Part shown: positions 58,170 through 64,000 of the stretch, piece by piece
Layout of the letters: the number at the start of each line of letters is the position of its first letter
Numbering within the stretch: the stretch's first letter is position 1
Source: Coemansia sp. RSA 487
Lineage: Eukaryota; Kickxellomycota; Kickxellomycetes; Kickxellales; Kickxellaceae
Direction: 5' to 3'
Length of the DNA stretch: 64,000 nucleotides
Assembly: GCA_027577595.1 (NCBI GenBank)
Contig: JANBRJ010000029.1
Span: 110,843-174,842 of the forward strand
The notes under the pieces: generated by a model
What the model was told of the DNA's origin: nothing
The model's input: only the letters and a program-made list of their open reading frames with translations
The model's database searches: none
Program-made: the position numbers and the translations under genes

Positions 58170-58562
58170 ATGAGCATTTTCGACATTATCAATCCTTTCA
58201 GCTACATTACTCCTCTCCATGCAGACGATGAGGAGGTAGAAACGTCCTCTGGCGCTACGGTGGTTGTGGCTAGCGACCCAGTAGAGGAGACCGAAGAGGC
58301 CGAGGAAGAAGCTGAAGAGGTCGAGGAAGAAGCTGAAGAGGAGGAGGAGGAAGAAGAGGACGAAGATCCTGAGGATCCTGCTCCTGCAATCAAGGAGGCA
58401 TGCGGTGAAACGCTTTCGTGCAAGTCGCTGAAGCATCATTACGAGGAGTGCGCTGCCCGGGTCGATGACGGATCCAAAGAGAGCTGCGCCGAAGAGCTGC
58501 TTCACTTTATGCACTGCGTAGACCAGTGCGCCGTGCCTCAGATCTTTGGCAAGCTCAAGTGA
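58170..58562 (+). CDS. QCR6: Cytochrome bc1 complex subunit 6 (hinge protein, Qcr6/UQCRH)
   Basis: 130 residues from MSIFDIINPFSYITPLHADD. Residues ~35-75 are a long Glu/Asp-rich acidic stretch typical of fungal Qcr6. The C-terminus carries the conserved twin-Cys hinge (ETLSCKSLKHHYEECAARVDDG and ESCAEELLHFMHCVDQCAV), forming two disulfides in the intermembrane space. It docks at cytochrome c1 and aids electron transfer to cytochrome c. The ATG at 58170 is chosen because the family starts with this aromatic-rich segment. Confidence 0.93.
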   Translation: MSIFDIINPFSYITPLHADDEEVETSSGATVVVASDPVEETEEAEEEAEEVEEEAEEEEEEEEDEDPEDPAPAIKEACGETLSCKSLKHHYEECAARVDDGSKESCAEELLHFMHCVDQCAVPQIFGKLK

Positions 58563-59123
58563 GATCATCATTTACCTGATGTGAAAAGGTAACGGAAAGC
58601 AAGATAGTGGTACTGTGCAAGCGTTGGTCTTGCTCAGCTTGTTCTTTTGCGGCTCTGGTTGCCATTTCCATTTTCTTTTTGTTTTTTCTTACTACACTCG
58701 GACCTGAAAATAAAACGATATTTTACATATGCGTGAAATAAGGAAAGCATCCAAGCTAATATGCCTGTCTATGTCGTAGGTAATGCCAGACGGGGTGCTA
58801 TGGTTCTTCTGCTATGCTTACCAGTAATACTTGAGCCTGTTGGACGAGATGCAAGTTTTCAAGGGTCCATCCCACTTTGTTAGTGTTTATGTGTTTAGAC
58901 GCTGCTATTGCAGACTGTGTTCTCGACCCTCTCTTCTTTGTGTTGTATTTCCACCATTATTCTTTTACTTTCGTATTATACTTGGGTTTTTTCTGCACTT
59001 CCATTTCGCTTCTTTCCTCTACATAGTACAGAATTTGCTCTGTTCTTGTGCGGTGTCTGAAAAAAGAAACAGCGCATACATTACTACCATTAAAGCCATT
59101 CTGGCAACCAAAATTTACCTACA
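58563..59123. other. Intergenic: Qcr6 to Mgm1
   Basis: 561 bp. AT-rich, pyrimidine-rich near 58940-59040. No coding signal. Confidence 0.4.
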
Positions 59124-62100
59124 ATGCAAATGCTAAGCGCCCGGCGCTTGCTTCTACCCAAATCCACTGGAATTGCCTACGGCTTGAGAAGTCCAGTGCA
59201 GTCTATCTATCAAACTGCAGCCACATCACTCTGTTCTAGCGGAGCAAGGCAACGCGCAGGATATAGGGCCGTAGTTTCTCAGCGATGCGCCAGAGTCGAA
59301 AATGTAATAGCGCCAAGCATAGCGCGCATACCGCTCAACAGCAACAGCGTGGCGTCAAGACGCTTCATTGCTGCGCTTTCCATGCGCTACTATGTCCCAA
59401 GCGGCCCGATTAGGGGCCTGGGGACCGGAAAGATGTTTTTCAAGGTGCTAGGGAGCATAGGCAAGGTTCTCAGGACTAGCCTGCGCTTGCCTGTGATGGT
59501 TCTCACCACTGCAATCGCATCTTTGGCGTACATAGAGTATAAACTTAGCCAGCTGAATGCCCCAACGTGGGTCACTGGGAATCTCGAAAAGATGCGCGGA
59601 TGGCTGGAAGGTATTCGCGAGTCCGAATGGCTACGTAGCTCTTCGTCCGATACAAATAGCACCATAGAAGAAGATACAAAAGATGCAGCCATAGACAAGG
59701 CCATGGGATCTGGCGATGGTGGTTGGAGTAATAGAGGGGGCTCAGGCGACAATATCGATCCGTACTCTGGAGGCAACGGAGTGCCTCCACCAAAGGGGGA
59801 CTACTATACAAGTCCGGAGCCAGATGCATCGGATCGCGACAATGATAATGGTGTAAAGGCCTCTAGCCAACGGCGAAGGGATATGCCAAATGGCGAAGAA
59901 CCACCGAGTGACGAAAATGCACTGATGGAGCTGACAAAAAAGCTTTTAGAGATCCAGACCATTCTCAAATCCGTTGAATCAGACAATGCCACGCGTGCTG
60001 ATTATTCTGGTAACCAAGGTAGCAAGGCTTTACAGCTGCCGAGCATTGTTGTTATCGGGTCGCAGAGCTCAGGGAAAAGCTCCGTGTTGGAATCCATAGT
60101 CGGTCAGGAGTTCCTGCCGAAAGGAAACAACATGGTAACACGGCGGCCAATCGAGCTTACCCTTGTAAACACGCCGCATTCCAATGAAGAATATGGCGAG
60201 TTTCCACAGCTTGGGCTTGACCGCATCAACGACTTTCGACGGATCCAGCGGACGCTCTACGACCTGAACATGTCGGTTCCCGAGTCCGAGTGTGTGTCAG
60301 ACAAGCCAATCGAGCTGCGTATATACTCACCCCATGTGCCAGACCTGCGCCTGGTTGATCTTCCTGGTTACATTCAAGTAGTTAATCGAAAGCAGCCGCC
60401 GGTTTTGCGCCAAAAGATTCGCGATCTCTGCGAGGGATACCTCAGGCGGCCCAACATCATCCTTGCCGTGTGCGCGGCGGATGTAGATCTGGCAAACTCG
60501 GAAGCCCTTAAAGCCAGCCGCCGGAATGATCCAATGGGAATACGCACGATAGGCGTGATTACAAAGGTTGATACCACAGAGCCCGAAACTGCCGTGCACA
60601 TGCTGACACAGAACGATTATCCCCTGCATCTTGGTTATATCGGTGTTGTGTGCAAGCCCGTTAAGGAAAAGACTGGTCGCTTGTCGCACGAAGTTATTCT
60701 TTCTGAAGCACAATATTTTGGCCGTCACAGCGAGTTCCAAAAGCCTGGGCTGCAGGTTGGTGTTGGGACGCTGCGCCGGAAGCTGGTTCGTGTGCTTGAA
60801 GAAAGCATGCGGCTCAATCTCTCATCCCTTGTAGACGCAGTGCGTAGCGAACTGGAGGAGGCTCGCTATCAGGTCAAGGTGCAGTATAATGACGAGCGCG
60901 TCAGTCCTGAATCGTATATGGCTGAGAGCCTCGATGCGCTTAAACAGCGGTTCAAAGACTTCCAGAAGCAGTTTGGCAAACCCCAGCTGCGCGCCGAGGT
61001 CCAGCGCTGGCTAGAGAGCCAAGTGATGAATGTATGTGCTGAGCTATACTGGAGCAACCCGGCTGTCAGTCAGCTAAGTAACCATGTGACGCGGTCAAGA
61101 GCTGCTGGGTGGTGGGCGGACGTGCGAGCCAAGGCGGGCCAAGCAGCAGCAGCGGCAACAAGCGTTATTTCGGAATTGCTAGCTGCAGATACGACAAAAG
61201 AGCACAAGGGGCCGCGTCTAGGAAAGCCACAGAGCTTAGATCGCAGCGAGCATCCAGGCAATGGTAGCAAAACAAAAGGCGCTCAGTTGTCTTCACCGAA
61301 TGAGTGGGGCGAAGAGGATGATGTCTACTGGAGCCACCAGCTGGATCGAGCATCTGCGCTATTGACAAAGAGCGGTGTTGGACGGTGGACAACACAGATG
61401 GTTGTTGATCTGCTGATGGACAATGTCACATCAATGGTGGACGTGGATCCCTTTGTACACCACCCAGATTCCCGTGCAGCAGTGCTTAATTTCAGCCATG
61501 CCATTCTGCAAAGCAAATACCATTCGACCGTTGACCAGGTTGAGAACACCATCAAGCCATTCAAGTATGAAATCGAGATCGAGCCCCACGAGTGGAAGAA
61601 GGCACAGAAGCGCTCGAGTGCGCTGATTGAGAACGAAATAGGGTTGTGTCGCAAGGCAATGCTCAAGATCCGGGCGAGCATGCCAAAGAAACAGCTTCAG
61701 CAGGCGATCCAGTTTGTCAGAACAACCGAGAAGCGCGGCTTGGATCCTTTGGCTGTACAGGCTGAAATCGCCAGACGCCATGTCGAACAGTCTGCTGTGC
61801 CTGTAGAGCCGAAGCCTGAGAGTTCTTCTGCCAGAGATACCAAACCGGATCCTGGGCCCTCTGTAGCAGCAGCAGATATACAAGGGTCATCTGGCAGTAC
61901 AAACGACGAGATGGAGGAAATAGGATATGCACATTTTAGCCCACGGCTGCTTCGTCGAGCTCAACAGGCGCTCATGATCCAGGACCGCCTAGCAATTCTA
62001 AACATGCGTAAAAAGGCACTATCAAGCTCGGCATGTGCATCGCTGGGTAACAAGCGGTTCTGTCCAGAGGTGTTCTTGGATGTCGTGGCGGAAAAGCTCG

Positions 62101-62411
62101 CATACAACGTTGTGCTTTTTATCAACTACGAGCTGCTGCAGGACTTCTTTTTCCAGTTCCCTCGTGAGCTGGACTCACATTTATACTATGGAAAGACGCT
62201 GGAGCAGACGCGCGAATTTGCCAGTCAGAACCCGCGCATTGGTAAGCACCTGCAGCTGCTTGAGCGTCGGCAGAAGCTGGAGTTAGTGATGACCCGGCTG
62301 CAGGAGCTGGTACGGCAACAGACCACCCTGGAACAACGCCATGGCCGTGGAAGACCGTCACGCCCAACGTCACCGTTTGGCGGAGTCATTGGAACGTCAA
62401 AACAACAGTAG
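59124..62411 (+). CDS. MGM1: Mgm1/OPA1 dynamin-like GTPase of the inner mitochondrial membrane
   Basis: 1095 residues, single exon. The N-terminus is a long Arg/Ser-rich presequence without acidic residues at first (MQMLSARRLLLPKSTG). A membrane segment near residues 120-142 (LRLPVMVLTTAIASLAYIEY) follows, then a disordered linker. The dynamin GTPase domain has G1 GSQSSGKSS (about residue 312), switch MVTRRPIELT, G3 DLPGY (about 412) and G4 TKVD (about 480). Middle/GED-type helical regions end in a basic tail. This is the Mgm1/OPA1 layout for inner-membrane fusion and cristae shaping. It is ~190 residues longer than yeast Mgm1, in the linker and a Pro/Ser-rich insert near residues 880-930. 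Confidence 0.94.
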   Translation: MQMLSARRLLLPKSTGIAYGLRSPVQSIYQTAATSLCSSGARQRAGYRAVVSQRCARVENVIAPSIARIPLNSNSVASRRFIAALSMRYYVPSGPIRGLGTGKMFFKVLGSIGKVLRTSLRLPVMVLTTAIASLAYIEYKLSQLNAPTWVTGNLEKMRGWLEGIRESEWLRSSSSDTNSTIEEDTKDAAIDKAMGSGDGGWSNRGGSGDNIDPYSGGNGVPPPKGDYYTSPEPDASDRDNDNGVKASSQRRRDMPNGEEPPSDENALMELTKKLLEIQTILKSVESDNATRADYSGNQGSKALQLPSIVVIGSQSSGKSSVLESIVGQEFLPKGNNMVTRRPIELTLVNTPHSNEEYGEFPQLGLDRINDFRRIQRTLYDLNMSVPESECVSDKPIELRIYSPHVPDLRLVDLPGYIQVVNRKQPPVLRQKIRDLCEGYLRRPNIILAVCAADVDLANSEALKASRRNDPMGIRTIGVITKVDTTEPETAVHMLTQNDYPLHLGYIGVVCKPVKEKTGRLSHEVILSEAQYFGRHSEFQKPGLQVGVGTLRRKLVRVLEESMRLNLSSLVDAVRSELEEARYQVKVQYNDERVSPESYMAESLDALKQRFKDFQKQFGKPQLRAEVQRWLESQVMNVCAELYWSNPAVSQLSNHVTRSRAAGWWADVRAKAGQAAAAATSVISELLAADTTKEHKGPRLGKPQSLDRSEHPGNGSKTKGAQLSSPNEWGEEDDVYWSHQLDRASALLTKSGVGRWTTQMVVDLLMDNVTSMVDVDPFVHHPDSRAAVLNFSHAILQSKYHSTVDQVENTIKPFKYEIEIEPHEWKKAQKRSSALIENEIGLCRKAMLKIRASMPKKQLQQAIQFVRTTEKRGLDPLAVQAEIARRHVEQSAVPVEPKPESSSARDTKPDPGPSVAAADIQGSSGSTNDEMEEIGYAHFSPRLLRRAQQALMIQDRLAILNMRKKALSSSACASLGNKRFCPEVFLDVVAEKLAYNVVLFINYELLQDFFFQFPRELDSHLYYGKTLEQTREFASQNPRIGKHLQLLERRQKLELVMTRLQELVRQQTTLEQRHGRGRPSRPTSPFGGVIGTSKQQ

Positions 62412-62691
62412 ATAAAATCCTATGATCTAATCTACTCAGATCAACAGAAAAATTTTCTGTGGTTTTTTGTTTGAGATTTTAATCTCTTGTCTTTTTTTTT
62501 GGGGAGAAATGAAAATCGCAGTGCCAATAGTTCTGCTCTAGAACAGGCCACAGCCAAACACAACAGGCAAACAGTACAGTTAAAAGTGTAACAGGGGTGT
62601 CAAGCGAAAAAGAGGACTTTGTTTCTCTTCCTCTTTAATTATTTACCCCCTTTTTGTAGTCAACAAACTAGCCGTACGAAAAATTTGAAAA

Positions 62692-63319
62692 ATGCTTGTC
62701 TTTTCTGATGTCCTTACTGGTAAGTGAGGTTGGCAAGCCTGTTCGACAGGACCATGATGTTTTCAGCTTTTTCATGTCTGGGCTTTAAACTGAAATCAGC
62801 TCCTAAAAACGCAGCGAGCACAATACTTTACCTTTGTACTATATAGGTGACGAGCTGTTCTCGGATGCCTTCGATACCATTCAAAATGGAGCCGCCATCG
62901 AGATTGACTGCAAAATGGAGGTTGTCTCGGAAGGCGATGTCGATATCGGTGCCAACCCTTCTGCCGAGGATGTCGAGGAGGCCATCGAGAACGGTGCTGA
63001 GACAGTGAACAACGTCGTTTACGCTGGACGTCTGCAGTCGACCAACTTCGACAAGAAGAGCTACATGACCTACATCAAGGGATACATGAAGGATCTGACC
63101 AAATATCTCGAGGAGCACGAGCCCGAGCGCGTGGAGGGTTTCAAGAAGGAGGCCACCGAGCTTGTCAAGAAGATCCTGGGTAACTTTAAGGACTACGAGT
63201 TCTACACTGGCGAGAGCATGAACCCCGAGGGTATGGTCGCTCTTCTGAACTACCGTGAGGATGGTACCACCCCCTACATGATCTTCTTCAAGGACGGCCT
63301 CAAGTCCCAGAAGTACTAG
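62692..63319 (+). CDS. TMA19: Translationally controlled tumour protein (exons 62692-62719, 62847-63319)
   Basis: The spliced protein is 166 residues. Exon 1 encodes MLVFSDVLTG up to a GTAAGT donor. Exon 2, after an ATATAG acceptor, continues DELFSDAFDTIQNGAAIEID, with the TCTP blocks GRLQSTNFDKKSYMTYIKGY, FKDYEFYTGESMNPEGMV and the end DGTTPYMIFFKDGLKSQKY. The 127-nt intron interrupts the gene after codon 9 plus one base. TCTP/Tma19 associates with ribosomes and mitochondria in growth and stress. Strong C-ending codon bias fits high expression. A damaged paralogue lies 20 kb to the left on the opposite strand. Confidence 0.95.
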
Positions 63320-63639
63320 GTGCGCAGATCCTAAGCAAGGGACCGCTTCTGTCTTTTGGTTTTCATTTCACTCTTTAATTACACAACACTACTATGGTTT
63401 TCTATTAAACTCGAGTACTAGTTCAGTTTTGGTGTCTGGAGAGCATACTTGCTGCTTCTGCTTTGTTTTCATGTACTAACTATGAAGCCTAGCTGATAGG
63501 AGGGTGAAGCCGATGTTTTTATATAACTGAGATGCTTCTCGTTCAGGTAGCTCGATTAAAGAAAGCAGTGGCATGATTGCATCTAAACGCGTTTATTTTC
63601 TTTATTTTTCATATTTGTTAATTTCCTTCCTAATTCACA
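63320..63639. other. Intergenic: TCTP to Psf3
   Basis: 320 bp, AT-rich. A TTTTTATATAAC TATA-like run at about 63515 may serve Psf3. Confidence 0.4.
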
Positions 63640-64000
63640 ATGGCAAAACGCGACTACTACGACATAGATGATATTTTGGCCGGCCAGGAGCGCGTGCCCT
63701 GCGTTCTGCAGGTAGATCTCGACGGGCTCGGTTCGTCCGGCAGCGGGACAGCAAGCAAAGTGCACCGCAACGCACGGTGGGCGCTTCCGTACTGGATGGC
63801 TGACCGGCTGGACGAAGAGGACTACGTGAATATGGAGGTATCGCCGCTGTTTGCAAAGCGCGCCACTCGCATGTACGCAGCGTCACCCGAGAGCATCCAA
63901 CTGCGGGCCATCTGCCAGTACTACTATCAGTTTGGGATGCAGCTCGGCAACGTGGTTCCCGAAATCTCGCTCGTCCTGCGCAACATGTACATGCGCCGCA
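63640..64000 (+). CDS. PSF3: GINS complex subunit Psf3, partial (runs off right edge)
   Basis: 120 complete codons from the ATG at 63640, open to the window edge. The start MAKRDYYDIDDILAGQERVP and the adjoining VDLDGLG, ARWALPYWMADRL and VSPLFAKRATRMYAASPESI blocks match the N-terminus of Psf3 (YYDIDDILxxxERVPC is its signature). Psf3 is one of four GINS subunits that join Cdc45 and MCM2-7 to form the replicative helicase. The C-terminal ~70-80 residues expected for the family lie beyond the window. Confidence 0.92.
   Translation, partial: MAKRDYYDIDDILAGQERVPCVLQVDLDGLGSSGSGTASKVHRNARWALPYWMADRLDEEDYVNMEVSPLFAKRATRMYAASPESIQLRAICQYYYQFGMQLGNVVPEISLVLRNMYMRR

Overview
The window is nuclear DNA of a fungus. 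About 25 protein genes code for typical fungal housekeeping and regulatory proteins: Iks1 kinase, Air-type TRAMP subunit, Nma111/HtrA, Mgm1/OPA1, Snf4, Qcr6, TCTP and GINS Psf3. Introns are few in most genes and dense in a few. Coding DNA is relatively GC-rich and intergenic DNA is AT-rich, with several gene-free stretches of 1-4 kb. A MED23 subunit, a Rev7 with animal-like sequence blocks and EMC5/MMGT1 point to an early-diverging (non-Dikarya) fungus. A Zoopagomycota/Kickxellomycotina-like genome is my inference and is not proven.

Layout. 1-2080: 5' part of a PHD/C2H2 protein (minus), running off the left edge. 4690-6306: ER co-chaperone DNAJC3/P58-like (minus). 6947-7354: small mitochondrial-type orphan. 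7911-8903: two-exon PQ-loop transporter. 9023-11575: Iks1-type kinase (minus). 12129-12866: 2OG-Fe(II)/prolyl-4-hydroxylase-like enzyme (minus). 14349-16642: Rua1-type zinc-binding regulator, multi-exon. 20511-22805: polyQ homeodomain factor behind 3.9 kb of non-coding DNA. 23528-24519: about 1 kb inverted-repeat element containing a broken Fanzor/TnpB-like C-terminus. 24765-25590: eL43. 26169-27113: class-3 lipase. 27562-27999: 4-TM orphan. 28579-30399: AMP deaminase. 32492-33670: sphingolipid desaturase. 34325-37402: Nma111. 37478-38119: guanylate kinase (minus). 39351-39959: uS7. 40173-41792: Air1/2-like (minus). 42357-42890: TCTP paralogue, probably a pseudogene (minus). 43130-44089: Sec14-like (minus). 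44768-45409: isochorismatase. 45568-50778: MED23 (minus). 51439-53476: three-RRM Pub1/TIA-like protein (minus, 3 exons). 54181-55529: Rev7/MAD2L2 (minus, 6 exons). 55860-56219: EMC5 (minus). 56695-57717: Snf4/AMPK gamma. 58170-58562: Qcr6. 59124-62411: Mgm1. 62692-63319: TCTP (2 exons). 63640-64000: Psf3, running off the right edge.

There is no operon-like organisation. Genes are independent units, several arranged as divergent pairs or in tail-to-tail order. Functional themes recur: translation (eL43, uS7, TCTP), nucleotide and energy sensing (AMP deaminase, guanylate kinase, AMPK gamma), mitochondria (Mgm1, Qcr6, orphan), lipids (desaturase, lipase, Sec14), and RNA/transcription (Air, Pub1-like, MED23, homeodomain, Rua1). 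The observations most worth a second look are the Fanzor-like relic between inverted repeats, the duplicated and frameshifted TCTP locus, and the Rev7 gene that is visible only after assembling six small exons.
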